Shown here piece by piece: positions 1-9,366 of a stretch of DNA of 64,000 bases. The stretch comes from Fretibacter rubidus. Lineage in GTDB: Bacteria > Pseudomonadota > Alphaproteobacteria > Caulobacterales > Maricaulaceae. The notes beneath the pieces are model-generated. The model made no database searches and was not told where the DNA came from. It worked only from the letters and a program-made list of their open reading frames with translations. Each line of letters begins with the position of its first letter. The first letter of the stretch is position 1. The stretch is taken from assembly GCF_041429785.1 (NCBI RefSeq), contig NZ_CP163423.1, forward strand, positions 2,914,001 through 2,978,000. Direction: 5' to 3'. The translations under genes were made by a program, and so were the position numbers.

Positions 1-407
1 GGCCGTGACGGGTGTGGCCGTATAGTGGAATTATGTCGCGACGGAGTCTGATCTGACACAGTTTGGCGCGAGGCAACGCCCGCGCGAAACCGCCGCCGCC
101 ATTGTTGCAACCCACAAAGCCCGCCGAGCGCCGCAATCACCCGCCGCCGCCATAGCGTATCAGCCAGCATTTTAGCCTTCATCCGCATATGGGCCGCATG
201 CACCTGCATCAGCATGAGCCTATGCGCGAGCCGCCCCGCCTTGCGCACCAAGCGGTGCAGCGCGCCCGCGCTCGCTCGGCGATCACAAACACGCACCTCT
301 ATCTGTCCCAATAAGACAAGCAACATCGCCCGCAATTGCGAAAAACAAGAACCATCTGTCATAGAGCCATCTGTCATAGAGCCATCTGTCAAGGGAGCAT
401 GAGACAT
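1..407 (-). CDS. Partial hypothetical protein, C-terminus beyond the left edge
   Basis: An open frame runs leftward from an ATG at 407-405 to the window edge, 135 codons without a stop. It begins MSHAPLTDGS and then repeats MTDGS twice, because the DNA there holds three near-identical 15-bp units. The rest is rich in Arg, Ala, Leu and Met with helix-like stretches (LRAMLLVLLG, LHRLVRKAGRLAHRL). I do not recognise a family. No clear ribosome binding site precedes the ATG, and the in-frame ATGs at 377 and 362 and the TTG at 392 are alternative starts. It diverges from the gene at 609 across a G17 tract. A chance open frame in GC-rich DNA cannot be excluded, so confidence is moderate. Confidence 0.4.
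   Translation of the reverse strand, partial: MSHAPLTDGSMTDGSMTDGSCFSQLRAMLLVLLGQIEVRVCDRRASAGALHRLVRKAGRLAHRLMLMQVHAAHMRMKAKMLADTLWRRRVIAALGGLCGLQQWRRRFRAGVASRQTVSDQTPSRHNSTIRPHPSR
348..391. repeat. Three tandem copies of a ~15-bp unit (ccatctgtcatagag)
   Basis: Three near-perfect copies of a 15-bp unit stand in direct array; the last copy diverges at its end. On the minus strand each unit encodes MTDGS near the start of the edge-truncated ORF, so a change in copy number would add or remove five residues and one possible start codon without shifting the frame. Confidence 0.8.
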
Positions 408-450
408 AGGCGCAGGGTAGCAGCAGGATGAGGGCGGGGAGGAGGAATGT

Positions 451-467
451 GGGGGGGGGGGGGGGGG
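451..467. repeat. Homopolymer tract of 17 G
   Basis: Seventeen consecutive G residues lie in the roughly 200-bp gap between two divergent genes (starts at 407 on minus and 609 on plus). The purine-rich approach from about 411 contains more G-rich blocks. Long G/C runs are classic slippage sites in promoters of phase-variable genes, but they are also a common assembly artefact. The gap otherwise shows nothing recognisable. Confidence 0.85.
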
Positions 468-608
468 TAAAAATGGCGAAACATCCTCAAAGGGGACGTT
501 AGCTCAAAATAATTTCGACTCCTTTGGGGATAAAAGTAGATATTAAACAATCTACTCAAAATATAAAAATTCATTGCATCTCAACCAACAACAACCTTAC
601 GAGTAAGC

Positions 609-1904
609 ATGGAAAAACACGACCCGAAAATTGCATTAAGGAATACATTTATTCGCCTCGGTCGTATGAAGCGACATTGGGAAAAGGCAGCAGCGGCATA
701 TTTTGACCCAGACGATTTTATTGCTGAAATGCAAGCCAGCATCACTACTGCCCGCACAGTTACATTTGTCTTACAATCTAATAAAAAACACCTTCCTGAT
801 TTCGAAAATTGGTACGGTAGCTTCCAAGAAAAATGGAAAACTGATCCAATTATGAAATGGGCAGTAAACGCCAGAAACAGCATTGTGAAACGAGGCGATT
901 TGGAAACTGAAAGCGAAGCGCGAGTATTAATTATTGCAAGTTATCTCGGGGCTGCCGAAAGTAAATGGTCTGCAAACATAACCCTACTTTCTTTAAGTGA
1001 TATTGTTCGAAATATCCCAAAGAAGCTTTTAATTCCACAAGTTATTAATCACGGGACTTTGGTATTGGAACGACGCTGGATCGATCAAGAATTACCCGAG
1101 ATTGAAGTGTTAGAAGCTTTGACGCATGTTTACAGTCAATTTCTGGATTTGCTAAAAAGCTTGTTCAAACATTATGATATTGAAACGGATGAAAAATTTG
1201 ATTTTAACCTACCAGAGTATATGTCGCCTTTGGTGCAAGATAGAGCTGTATATTTTTCCATTAAAGATGGGAGAAGAACAGGCTACCGAACTAATGTTAC
1301 CAAAATGGATCCACTTTTAAATTCAAAAATAAAGCGAAAGTATAGAAGCACTTCGGGAGCGTGGCGATTATTCAATAGAGCAACCAATTTCGAAGAAGCC
1401 TGTGCTGCAATGTTTAAAGTAGCGCGAGCAGTAATGAAAAAAGATGGATATCATCTACCAATCACACTTTTCTTATCAGGCAACGATATTGTACAGATAG
1501 CTTCTCCCGAAATCCCCGACAGAGCATCTAAATACCTAATCCAAAGAGAGATGGCTAAACTTGCATATTTGTTAAAATCAGATGGAGTCATTATGATTGG
1601 TGAAGTTTGGAGGGCAAGTTTCGAGGACACTCCTGCGTCAGGTTATGCCGCCGAAGCAGAAAACCGAAGCGAAGGGATAACCCTTAACGGTGCGAACTCA
1701 TCTGGGGAGTGCCATATGTTTGAAGCAAAAATCGAAAGAGGACTCGTTAACAAAAGAAAAGTTAGGCACATTGGAGAAACAAACAGTATGTCAAATAATT
1801 TTCAGTTTATTATGGCACCATATCAAGAAATTTGGGGGTGTTTGCCTAATAATTTGGAAGATATAATAGCTGACTTCGAAAAACAAACTGGAGTTACTCT
1901 GTAA
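609..1904 (+). CDS. Orphan hypothetical protein, AT-rich
   Basis: Encodes 431 residues of unrecognised function, with no signal peptide or membrane segment, so probably cytosolic. The N-terminal third contains a segment (KTDPIMKWAVNARNSIVKRGDLET, around residues 77-100) whose 'ARN.IVK.GDLE' pattern resembles helical HEPN-type domains, but the R-x4-6-H catalytic motif of those nucleases is not present (Lys stands where His would be). Base composition and codon use are clearly more AT-rich than in the genes from 2 kb onward, which suggests horizontal acquisition. The start is the ATG at 609; the upstream ribosome site is weak (gag at about -9). A defence or stress role would be a guess only. 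Confidence 0.8.
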   Translation: MEKHDPKIALRNTFIRLGRMKRHWEKAAAAYFDPDDFIAEMQASITTARTVTFVLQSNKKHLPDFENWYGSFQEKWKTDPIMKWAVNARNSIVKRGDLETESEARVLIIASYLGAAESKWSANITLLSLSDIVRNIPKKLLIPQVINHGTLVLERRWIDQELPEIEVLEALTHVYSQFLDLLKSLFKHYDIETDEKFDFNLPEYMSPLVQDRAVYFSIKDGRRTGYRTNVTKMDPLLNSKIKRKYRSTSGAWRLFNRATNFEEACAAMFKVARAVMKKDGYHLPITLFLSGNDIVQIASPEIPDRASKYLIQREMAKLAYLLKSDGVIMIGEVWRASFEDTPASGYAAEAENRSEGITLNGANSSGECHMFEAKIERGLVNKRKVRHIGETNSMSNNFQFIMAPYQEIWGCLPNNLEDIIADFEKQTGVTL

Positions 1905-2071
1905 CCAAATATATGAAGTGAAATTACGAGTTCTTTGATGTCCACTTTTGGGCAATTGAAGCAAAAACCTTTAAGCTCTAACGTCTCCTAAGCCCCCACA
2001 ACACGCATCCCATTAAAGCATAATAACTACCACCGCCGCCCTACCGCCCAACGTCCCCCTTTAATCACAAC

Positions 2072-2101
2072 AAAAAAGCCCGACCATTTGGCCGGGCTTT
2101 T
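2072..2101 (-). terminator. Intrinsic terminator downstream of pnp
   Basis: Inverted repeat aaaagcccgacc / ggccgggctttt with one A-C mismatch and a 4-base loop. It is followed on the minus strand by a T run, just past the pnp stop codon. T-rich sequence on the other side may let it also end rightward transcription from the 609 gene. Confidence 0.85.
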
Positions 2102-2122
2102 CTATTTTATAACCGAGAGAGA

Positions 2123-4363
2123 CTACTCTTCTTCTTCGGATTTTTTACCGCGGCGGCGGCGGCGGGGTTTGTCGTCTGAATTTTTATCATCATCAGATTT
2201 CTTGCCGCGTGAACGCTTTGGCTTGTCGTCGCCTTTGTCTTCGCGAGGTTCGCGGGGTGTTTCTTCGCCTGTTTCTTGGTCGACGAATTTCATGGATAGA
2301 CGCACTTTGCCGCGGTCATCAAAGCCCATGAGCTTGACGAAGACCTCTTGGCCTTCTTTCAAGTAATCAGACGGGTGATTGACGCGTTCTTGGGCGATGT
2401 GAGACACATGCACAAGGCCGTCTTTGGGACCAAAGAAGTTCACGAAAGCACCAAAATCGACGACTTTCACGACTTTACCTTTGTAGATCATGCCCACTTC
2501 TGGATCAGCAGTCAGACCGTGAATCCACGCGCGGGCCGCATCAATTGATTTTTGATCGTTTGAGGCAATCTTAATCGTGCCGTCATCTTCGACAGAGACG
2601 CGCGCGCCTGTTGTGTCAACGATTTCACGGATGACCTTGCCGCCTGTGCCGATGACGTCGCGGATTTTGTCCACTTTAATCTTCATCGTTTCAATGCGCG
2701 GTGCAAATTCACCAACGTCTTCACGGGCAGCCGACAGACCCTTGTTCATCTCGCCAAGGATATGAAGGCGACCTGCATGCGCTTGTTCTAGCGCTGTGGT
2801 CATGATCTCTTCTGAAATACCCGCGATTTTGATGTCCATCTGCAAAGACGTGATGCCCTCTGATGTACCCGCGACTTTAAAGTCCATATCGCCAAGGTGA
2901 TCTTCGTCGCCCAAGATGTCAGACAAAACAGCAATGCCGTCGTCGTCTTTAATCAGGCCCATGGCAATACCAGAGACAGGGCGCTTAATCGGCACGCCGG
3001 CGTCCATCATGGCCAGCGAACAGCCACACACAGTTGCCATAGAGGAGGACCCATTTGATTCCATGATCTCTGACACCAAGCGGATTGTGTATGGGAACTC
3101 TTCGGCATCAGGCAGAACAGCCTGTAGCGCGCGCCACGCAAGCTTACCGTGTCCATGTTCGCGGCGTGATGTGCCGCCCATGCGACCACATTCCCCCACA
3201 GAGTATGGCGGGAAGTTATAGTGCAATAAGAACTTGTTCTTAATCGTGCCTGTAAGCTGATCAACGAATTGCTCGTCATCCGATGTACCAAGTGTCGCCA
3301 CGCAAAGCGCCTGTGTCTCGCCGCGCGTAAACAGGGCAGAGCCGTGTGTGCGGGGCAGTGTGCCAGCTTCTGATACGATGGGACGGACTTGGTCCAATTT
3401 ACGGCCATCGATACGCTTGCCTGTTTTAATCACAGAGGAGCGAACCGTTGTCGATTCGATAGATTTAAAGCAATCGCCGAAAACGCCAGAGCTCATGCCG
3501 TCTGGATTGTCATCCGACACACCGAGTTTTTCCCACGCATCCGCGCGGGTTTCGCGCAAGATTTCTTGACGCTCCATTTTGTCGGTTTTCTTATAAGCGG
3601 CTTTGATGCCTTTTTCCGCGACCTTTGCGAGGGCTTTTTTCTCTGCTGAGTAATCAGGCGATGTGAAGTCCCATTTCTCTTTACCGGCGAGCTTGGTTAG
3701 CTCTTCGATCATGTCGATAACTTCTTCACCAGATTCGTGGGCAAACATCACAGCGCCGAGCATTTGCTCTTCCGTGAGTTCTTTGGCCTCTGATTCCACC
3801 ATCATGACGGCGTCGCGCGTACCCGCAACAACAAGGTCAAGCTCAGACTCTTCCATTTCGTCAAGCGTTGGGTTTAGCACATAGTGACCTTCGATCAGGC
3901 CAACACGGGCAGCCGCAATCGGGCCCATAAACGGCAGACCAGAAATAGAGAGCGCCGCAGAGGCTGCGATCATGCCGATAACATCGGGCTCATTCTCTAG
4001 GTCGTGTTGCAGCACAGTGATAACCACTTGCACTTCGTTTTTATAACCCTTTGGGAACAATGGACGGATCGGGCGGTCGGTTAGACGGCTGATCAATGTC
4101 TCGCGCTCTGTTGGGCGGCCTTCGCGTTTGAAATATCCGCCTGGGACTTTACCGGCGGCGTAAAACTTTTCCATATAGTTCACGGTCAGAGGGAAGAAAT
4201 CCATGCCCGGTTTTTGTGACTTCGCGCCACAAACAGTGGCCAGAACAACCGTCTCGCCATAAGTGGCGATAACGGCGCCGTCCGCTTGGCGGGCCATGCC
4301 GCCAGTTTCGAGTTTGAGAGGACGTCCCGCCCAATCAATTTCAACAGTGTGTTTATTAAACAT
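2123..4363 (-). CDS. pnp: Polyribonucleotide nucleotidyltransferase (PNPase)
   Basis: A 746-residue phosphorolytic 3'-5' exoribonuclease of mRNA decay and RNA quality control, part of the degradosome in many bacteria. Domains in order: RNase PH-like 1 (about 12-145), a helical linker, RNase PH-like 2 (about 325-455), KH with the GTGG loop near residue 570, and S1 from about 622. A final ~40 residues of alternating Arg/Lys and Asp/Glu form a charged tail. The frame could begin 19 codons earlier, but the ATG at 4363 gives the canonical [11 protein letters not shown] start. It follows rpsO on the same strand, the widespread rpsO-pnp order. A terminator closes the operon. Confidence 0.97.
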   Translation of the reverse strand: MFNKHTVEIDWAGRPLKLETGGMARQADGAVIATYGETVVLATVCGAKSQKPGMDFFPLTVNYMEKFYAAGKVPGGYFKREGRPTERETLISRLTDRPIRPLFPKGYKNEVQVVITVLQHDLENEPDVIGMIAASAALSISGLPFMGPIAAARVGLIEGHYVLNPTLDEMEESELDLVVAGTRDAVMMVESEAKELTEEQMLGAVMFAHESGEEVIDMIEELTKLAGKEKWDFTSPDYSAEKKALAKVAEKGIKAAYKKTDKMERQEILRETRADAWEKLGVSDDNPDGMSSGVFGDCFKSIESTTVRSSVIKTGKRIDGRKLDQVRPIVSEAGTLPRTHGSALFTRGETQALCVATLGTSDDEQFVDQLTGTIKNKFLLHYNFPPYSVGECGRMGGTSRREHGHGKLAWRALQAVLPDAEEFPYTIRLVSEIMESNGSSSMATVCGCSLAMMDAGVPIKRPVSGIAMGLIKDDDGIAVLSDILGDEDHLGDMDFKVAGTSEGITSLQMDIKIAGISEEIMTTALEQAHAGRLHILGEMNKGLSAAREDVGEFAPRIETMKIKVDKIRDVIGTGGKVIREIVDTTGARVSVEDDGTIKIASNDQKSIDAARAWIHGLTADPEVGMIYKGKVVKVVDFGAFVNFFGPKDGLVHVSHIAQERVNHPSDYLKEGQEVFVKLMGFDDRGKVRLSMKFVDQETGEETPREPREDKGDDKPKRSRGKKSDDDKNSDDKPRRRRRGKKSEEEE

Positions 4364-4431
4364 ATCGTACAATCTTTCTTTCTTCGTACAGTCATTGACG
4401 ACCGCGTTCCCTATGAACACAATCGTAGAAA

Positions 4432-4458
4432 GCCGCCTTGTCCCTATGACGAGGCGGC
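4432..4458 (-). promoter_or_regulatory. Stem-loop between rpsO and pnp (possible attenuator or RNase site)
   Basis: On the minus strand GCCGCC is separated by about 15 bases from GGCGGC and then TTTCT, in the 122-bp gap between the rpsO stop and the pnp start. In E. coli the same gap holds an attenuator and an RNase III hairpin that control pnp. The U-run here is short, so partial termination or RNA processing is only inferred. Confidence 0.45.
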
Positions 4459-4485
4459 GATCTTCATTAGCTGGTCATTCTTGAA

Positions 4486-4755
4486 TTAACGACGCAGACC
4501 TAATTTCGTAATAAGGCCAGTGTAGCGGGCCTCGTCTTTTTTCTTCACATAATCGAGCAAGCGGCGACGCTGGCTCACCATAGCCAAAAGGCCGCGGCGT
4601 GAGTGATTATCTTTTTTATTAACTTTGGTGTGTTCCGTCAGATTAGCAATGCGCTCCGTTAGGATAGCGACTTGCACTTCGGGTGAACCTGTATCGCCGT
4701 CTTTGACGCCGTATTCTTTAATCAACGCAGCTTTGCGTTCGGGTGTAATCGACAT
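4486..4755 (-). CDS. rpsO: 30S ribosomal protein S15
   Basis: The 89-residue primary 16S-binding protein S15. It shows the family pattern: MSITPERK start, a [10 protein letters not shown] segment, the [20 protein letters not shown] helix, and a basic end (LGLRR). The ATG at 4755 is preferred to the ATG four codons upstream because GGAG sits 6-9 bases before it and because it gives the usual S15 length. It lies 18 bp after truB and before pnp in one leftward transcript. Confidence 0.97.
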   Translation of the reverse strand: MSITPERKAALIKEYGVKDGDTGSPEVQVAILTERIANLTEHTKVNKKDNHSRRGLLAMVSQRRRLLDYVKKKDEARYTGLITKLGLRR

Positions 4756-4773
4756 CGTGATCTCCATAATTGA

Positions 4774-5754
4774 TTACAAATTAAATACGCGTTTGGGATA
4801 TAATGTCCCGTCGCGCGGTGAACAGAGAGCAATCTCAACGCCGTTTTCTGTGCACAAAACCCAAGGCTGGGAACCGTCCAAAGTCGCGGGCAGCGCTATC
4901 GCTCGTCCGTGCTTTAGCTCCGTTGCGTCGGTGTCCGTTATGGCCAGAACCGGGATGTCGTCCAGTGCGGTCTTAACGGGACGCAACATCCCTAAAACGC
5001 CGCTCCTATGACAGCTTTGGGCGGGCATCGCAAGTCCCTTTTCAGTGGCCTCAGCTTGCGCCTGCTTATAGGCCTCACGCGCAGGTTCCAGCGTCTTAAT
5101 CAGCGCCTCTAGGCTGACCGCATTATCCAGCGTGAACGGCCCCACACGGGTGCGCCGCAAATGGGTCACATGACCGCACGTGCCGAGTGCAGCGCTAATA
5201 TCGCGGGCGAGCGAGCGCACATAAGTGCCTTTGCCGCAGATGACAGAAAACGACGCGCTGTCATCCGTGCAATCGGTCAACGTCAACGCCTCCACATATA
5301 CAGACCGCGCGGCCAAGGTGATATCCTCACCTCCGCGCGCCAAATCATAGGCCCGCTTGCCGTCAACTTTAATCGCGGAAAACTTCGGCGGGATTTGGGA
5401 AATATCGCCGGTGAAATCAGGCAACACAGCCTCAATCTGGCCGCGTATTGGCCGCACGTCGGACACTTGCGTCACCTCGCCCTCAACGTCCCATGTCGAT
5501 GTGTTCTCGCCCCAGGCTATCGTAAAGTCATAGCCCTTAATCGCGTCTTGCATAAAGGCGACAGTTTTGGTCGCCTCACCCAGCGCAATAGGCAGCACGC
5601 CACTCGCCAGCGGGTCGAGCGTCCCCGCATGGCCCGCTTTGGCGGCATTAAACAACCAGCGTAATTTCCCCACAGCCGAGGTCGAGCCCAAGCCGTAAGG
5701 CTTATCCAAATTCACCCAGCCATGAACCGGGTCACCTTTGCGTTTACGGGGCAT
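4774..5754 (-). CDS. truB: tRNA pseudouridine(55) synthase
   Basis: A 326-residue enzyme that isomerises U55 to pseudouridine in the tRNA T loop. The N-terminal motif [12 protein letters not shown] carries the catalytic Asp47, and the KPYGL and [12 protein letters not shown] segments are typical of TruB. The C-terminal region (about 245 onward) fits a PUA-like RNA-binding domain. It is the first gene of the leftward truB-rpsO-pnp operon. The rbfA gene often found upstream is absent here; instead a divergent symporter gene starts 173 bp away, so the operon promoter should lie in that gap. Confidence 0.96.
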   Translation of the reverse strand: MPRKRKGDPVHGWVNLDKPYGLGSTSAVGKLRWLFNAAKAGHAGTLDPLASGVLPIALGEATKTVAFMQDAIKGYDFTIAWGENTSTWDVEGEVTQVSDVRPIRGQIEAVLPDFTGDISQIPPKFSAIKVDGKRAYDLARGGEDITLAARSVYVEALTLTDCTDDSASFSVICGKGTYVRSLARDISAALGTCGHVTHLRRTRVGPFTLDNAVSLEALIKTLEPAREAYKQAQAEATEKGLAMPAQSCHRSGVLGMLRPVKTALDDIPVLAITDTDATELKHGRAIALPATLDGSQPWVLCTENGVEIALCSPRDGTLYPKRVFNL

Positions 5755-5927
5755 AGCATCTCATTCCGTAGCTGCTGCCCCAATTATGTGCTTTGGTTAT
5801 CATCAGAGGCGCTTTACATCAGCCAGCGCGCAGTGTCAGGCCATAAAGCGGCACAGCCCGATAAAATCGTTGCACTGTTGCGCGCGGCGCTTATTGTGCA
5901 GAAATATAATTAACCTTTGGGGATCTC

Positions 5928-7397
5928 ATGACATTTCAATCCATTATGCAGGCATCAGGTGGTTATCCCGCTTGGGAAGGCTTTAAAGACGGGGTTACGG
6001 CCTTTTCAAATTTCTTATGGTCAGGACCGCTGACGATATTATTGCTGGGCACGGGCTTATTCCTAACCTTGATGACAGGTGCGATTTGTCTGCGCCGTAT
6101 TCCGTCGTCTTTCAAACTGCTGGGCCAAAAAAGCACAGGCACAGAAGGCGAGATTACACCCTTCCAGGCCTTAGCAACCGCTATGGCGGCGACCGTTGGC
6201 ACAGGTAACATCGCTGGTGTGGCCACCGCCATTGGCATTGGCGGACCGGGCGCGATTTTCTGGATGTGGGTTGTTGCGATTTTGGGTGTGACCACGAAAT
6301 ACGCAGAAAGCTTGCTCGCTGTGCAGTACCGCACGAAAAATAGCTCTGGCGAAGTCGTCGGCGGGCCAATGTATTACATCGAAGAAGGCATGGGCAAAAA
6401 ATATAAATGGCTGGCCGTGACCTTTGCCTGCGGCGCGTTATTTGCGGCTTTCGTGACAGGTAATATGATCCAGTCTAATTCGGTCGCGTCTGCTGTGACA
6501 TCGGCGACACGCGGTATGGGCGGCATGGAAAACGGTATCCCAACATGGATCACAGGCGGCGTTGTTGCACTGGCCGTCTTTGCGGTGATTATTGGCGGCA
6601 TTAAATCCATTGGTAAAGTGGCTTCACGCCTCGTGCCGACAATGGCCGTTGTTTACATCCTTGTGGCGCTCTTTGTGATTATCGCCAATTGGGATCAAAT
6701 CCCATATGCCTTTGGCTCCATCTTCCACTATGCCTTTACAGGCTCTGCGGCAGGCGGCGGCTTTGCGGGTGCAGCGGTAATTGCCGCCATTCGTGCAGGC
6801 GTGGCCCGCGGTCTGTTTTCTAATGAGGCGGGTCAGGGTTCTGCCCCTATGGCGCACGCAGCTGCCACGGTGAAAGACCCTGTTACCCAAGCCCGCATCG
6901 GTATGCTCGGCACGGTCATTGATACGCTGATTATCTGTACGATGACGGCGCTTGTTATCCTGACGGCAACGGGCAGCTATGTTGACGCGGACGGTGTGGC
7001 GACAATCCACGCATGGCAATCAACATTTGAATCGGCCGAGCTGACCTCGCTTGCCTTTGCGGATACTGTCCCGGGCGGCACATGGATTATCGCGGTTGCG
7101 ATGATGGTCTTTGCTTTTACTACCGTTTTGGGCTGGTGTTATTACGGTGAACGGGCTTTGGGCTATTTGTTCGGAGTTAAGAACTTCCTCGTCTTCCGCC
7201 TGTTCTGGTGCGGGGCTGTGTGGCTTGGCGCCGTGCAGGAAATTGACTTTATCTGGCGCTTGGGTGATGTCGCCTCTGCGGCCATGACGGCACCAAACCT
7301 CATCGCGCTTCTGGCGCTATCCGGGGTCATTATTAAACTGACCAAGGATTATGAGCGAGACGGCACATCGGAGCTGCGTGATATTTCAGATCACTAA
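5928..7397 (+). CDS. Alanine/glycine:cation symporter family protein (AGCS)
   Basis: A 489-residue polytopic inner-membrane protein with about ten hydrophobic segments. Family signatures include ATVGTGNIAGVATAIGIGGPGAIFWMW (around residues 86-111) and the GLFSNEAGQGSAPMAHAAA block (around 291-309). Members of this family import alanine or glycine with Na+ or H+; the substrate is inferred from family only. A GGGGA ribosome site precedes the ATG. It stands alone, divergent from truB, and ends at a strong terminator. Confidence 0.93.
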   Translation: MTFQSIMQASGGYPAWEGFKDGVTAFSNFLWSGPLTILLLGTGLFLTLMTGAICLRRIPSSFKLLGQKSTGTEGEITPFQALATAMAATVGTGNIAGVATAIGIGGPGAIFWMWVVAILGVTTKYAESLLAVQYRTKNSSGEVVGGPMYYIEEGMGKKYKWLAVTFACGALFAAFVTGNMIQSNSVASAVTSATRGMGGMENGIPTWITGGVVALAVFAVIIGGIKSIGKVASRLVPTMAVVYILVALFVIIANWDQIPYAFGSIFHYAFTGSAAGGGFAGAAVIAAIRAGVARGLFSNEAGQGSAPMAHAAATVKDPVTQARIGMLGTVIDTLIICTMTALVILTATGSYVDADGVATIHAWQSTFESAELTSLAFADTVPGGTWIIAVAMMVFAFTTVLGWCYYGERALGYLFGVKNFLVFRLFWCGAVWLGAVQEIDFIWRLGDVASAAMTAPNLIALLALSGVIIKLTKDYERDGTSELRDISDH

Positions 7398-7416
7398 GCC
7401 CTAATCACATCCTGAT

Positions 7417-7450
7417 AAAAGGCCGCGCGGCACCGTCTGCGCGGCCTTTT
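7417..7450 (+). terminator. Intrinsic terminator after the AGCS symporter
   Basis: A perfect 12-bp inverted repeat (aaaaggccgcgc / gcgcggcctttt) with a 10-base loop and a T run, 20 bp past the stop codon. It separates the symporter gene from gspF. Confidence 0.92.
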
Positions 7451-7480
7451 CTTTGCGCTGATTTGCTGTAAAGACATGCT

Positions 7481-8683
7481 ATGGCGACGTTTAAATATAA
7501 GGCTCTGGACCGCAATGCGGTCACTGTGCGCGGCGAGATTGACGCGACGGACGAAACGGCCGCCTATGCGCAATTACAGCGTCGCAAGCTTGACCCCTTT
7601 GAGATATCTGAAAAGCCAGAACAAACACAATTTTTCACCGCAACCAAAGCCATTAAATACCGCGATATGGCGCGTTATGTGCGCCAGCTTGCGACACTTT
7701 TATCGGCAGGCGTGACGCTGCTAGAGGCGCTGGCCAGCCTTGCGCGGTCTAATGCTCACCCGACCTTAGCCAGTGCGTCCAAAGGCATCCGCAAAGATTT
7801 GCGCGCGGGCGAACGGCTGTCAACCGCCATGGAAACCCATATCCCGTCATTGCCGCGATATGTCCCGCGCCTGGCCGAATTAGGCGAAGCCACAGGGCAA
7901 TCGGCCAAGGCCTTATCAGATGCCGCGAACCGCATGGAATATGAAGACAGCATGCGCGAGGAAATCCGCACCTCATTATCCTATCCCATATTCCTAGCCG
8001 TGATTGGCGGGATTTTAGTGTTCCTGATGTTCCTGTTTATTGTGCCGCGTTTTGATACGCTGATCGGGGATAATCGCGATAATCTGCCCGCTATGTCGCG
8101 CATCGTCATTGGGGCGGGTGTGGGGCTGAAAAATAATCTTATCCTTGTCCTATCCGCGATGGGCGGCCTTGCGGTCGGCGCGATTGCCCTGTCACGCAGC
8201 AAAAAGTTTAAAGACGGGCTGCGGTCTTTTGCCGAAGGTCTGCCTATTATTGGGCCCGTGCTGATCCAATCCGATCTCGGCGGTTGGTCACGTACTGTGG
8301 GCATTGCGCTGGATAATGGCGCGGATATTTTGACCGCCCTGCAACTGGGAGAGCTTGGTTTACGCTCCCCGCGTCTTCGGGCGGGGATGCGGATTGTGCG
8401 CTCTGAAATTCGGGCAGGCCGGAATGTCGATGAAGTGCTGGACGAAAACATTTCTGATTTTGACCCGCTGACCATTGACCTTATTCGCACGGGGCGCACG
8501 TCGGGCGGTCTGGCGGATATGTTATTATTCGTCGGCGAAACTCAAGAGAGCGAGACGCGGCAACTCACCAAGCGGCTCTCCGCGCTGGCCGAACCCATTG
8601 CGATTTTGATTATCGCCGCCATTGTCGGCACCATTGTCATTTCAATCGTACTCGCCATGACAAGCCTGTATGATTTTGCGTAA
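7481..8683 (+). CDS. gspF: Type II secretion inner-membrane protein GspF
   Basis: A 400-residue platform protein of the T2SS. It opens with the family sequence MATFKYKALD, and has two GspF repeats (about 65-190 and 270-395; motif RQLATLLSAGVTLLEAL) and three hydrophobic segments near 165-190, 215-235 and 370-395. It links the GspE ATPase to pseudopilus growth. It is the only T2SS component on the plus strand; the others lie beyond 9.3 kb on the minus strand, so the locus appears rearranged by an inversion. No strong ribosome site is visible. Confidence 0.95.
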   Translation: MATFKYKALDRNAVTVRGEIDATDETAAYAQLQRRKLDPFEISEKPEQTQFFTATKAIKYRDMARYVRQLATLLSAGVTLLEALASLARSNAHPTLASASKGIRKDLRAGERLSTAMETHIPSLPRYVPRLAELGEATGQSAKALSDAANRMEYEDSMREEIRTSLSYPIFLAVIGGILVFLMFLFIVPRFDTLIGDNRDNLPAMSRIVIGAGVGLKNNLILVLSAMGGLAVGAIALSRSKKFKDGLRSFAEGLPIIGPVLIQSDLGGWSRTVGIALDNGADILTALQLGELGLRSPRLRAGMRIVRSEIRAGRNVDEVLDENISDFDPLTIDLIRTGRTSGGLADMLLFVGETQESETRQLTKRLSALAEPIAILIIAAIVGTIVISIVLAMTSLYDFA

Positions 8684-8694
8684 ATAGGCCCAAA

Positions 8695-9366
8695 ATGGAA
8701 AACCAATATATCGATAAAGAGCTGGCGGCAGAGCGCCTTCGCACGGGGCAGCACCGCGCTTTTGTTGGCGGGCGTTGGGACGAAATTGGGCAATTACAAT
8801 TTGATTATATGGTAGGCAAAGGCCTGGCCCCCACGGACCGTTTTGTTGATGTGGCCTGCGGGTCCATGCGCGGCGGGCGGCACTTTATCGGGCATTTAAA
8901 CCCGTTTCATTATTTCGGATTTGATATCAACCGCGCGCTGATTGACGCGGGCCTGACCCACGAAATTGCGCCGCTGGGGCTGCTGGATAAAATCGCGCCA
9001 GGTAATTTGGTCGCGGCAGAGGCGTTCGCGTTTCCAACCAGCTGGCGGGATATGGATAGTGCCTTAGCGTTATCATTATTCACCCATTTAACAATGAATT
9101 CTATCGCGCTATGCCTGCGTAATTTGCGGCCTGTCATGAGCGACGGCGCACGGTTTTACGCGACGATTTTCCATGTCTCTGAGGACAACCAAACCGCACG
9201 ACAAGAACAGCTCGACGGGATTGTCACCTATATGTGCCAAGACCCTTATCATTATACGCGCGGCGATATGGATTATCTGGCGGGTAAAACGGGCTGGCGC
9301 GTGGTTGATATAGAAACGTTTAATCACCCGCGCGGGCAGAGCATGGTGATCTTCGAGACGGCCTAG
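8695..9366 (+). CDS. Class I SAM-dependent methyltransferase
   Basis: A 223-residue soluble protein with a Rossmann SAM-binding motif I (FVDVACGSMRGGRH, around residues 46-59) followed by an acidic motif II at FGFDINRALID. The substrate cannot be read from the sequence. It starts 11 bp after gspF on the same strand, so the two are probably co-transcribed. Its TAG stop shares the CTAG tetranucleotide with the stop of the convergent prepilin peptidase gene. The context raises the idea of a target in the secretion apparatus, but that is inference. Confidence 0.85.
   Translation: MENQYIDKELAAERLRTGQHRAFVGGRWDEIGQLQFDYMVGKGLAPTDRFVDVACGSMRGGRHFIGHLNPFHYFGFDINRALIDAGLTHEIAPLGLLDKIAPGNLVAAEAFAFPTSWRDMDSALALSLFTHLTMNSIALCLRNLRPVMSDGARFYATIFHVSEDNQTARQEQLDGIVTYMCQDPYHYTRGDMDYLAGKTGWRVVDIETFNHPRGQSMVIFETA

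Noticed and set aside
214-574. Short open frames at 214-402 (+) and 389-574 (-)
   Set aside because: Neither has a ribosome site or recognisable sequence; the second is Pro-rich because of the C/G run. The edge-truncated minus frame through 407 is more coherent.
2916-4220. Several frames opposite pnp
   Set aside because: All lie inside the clear PNPase gene and show no family pattern.
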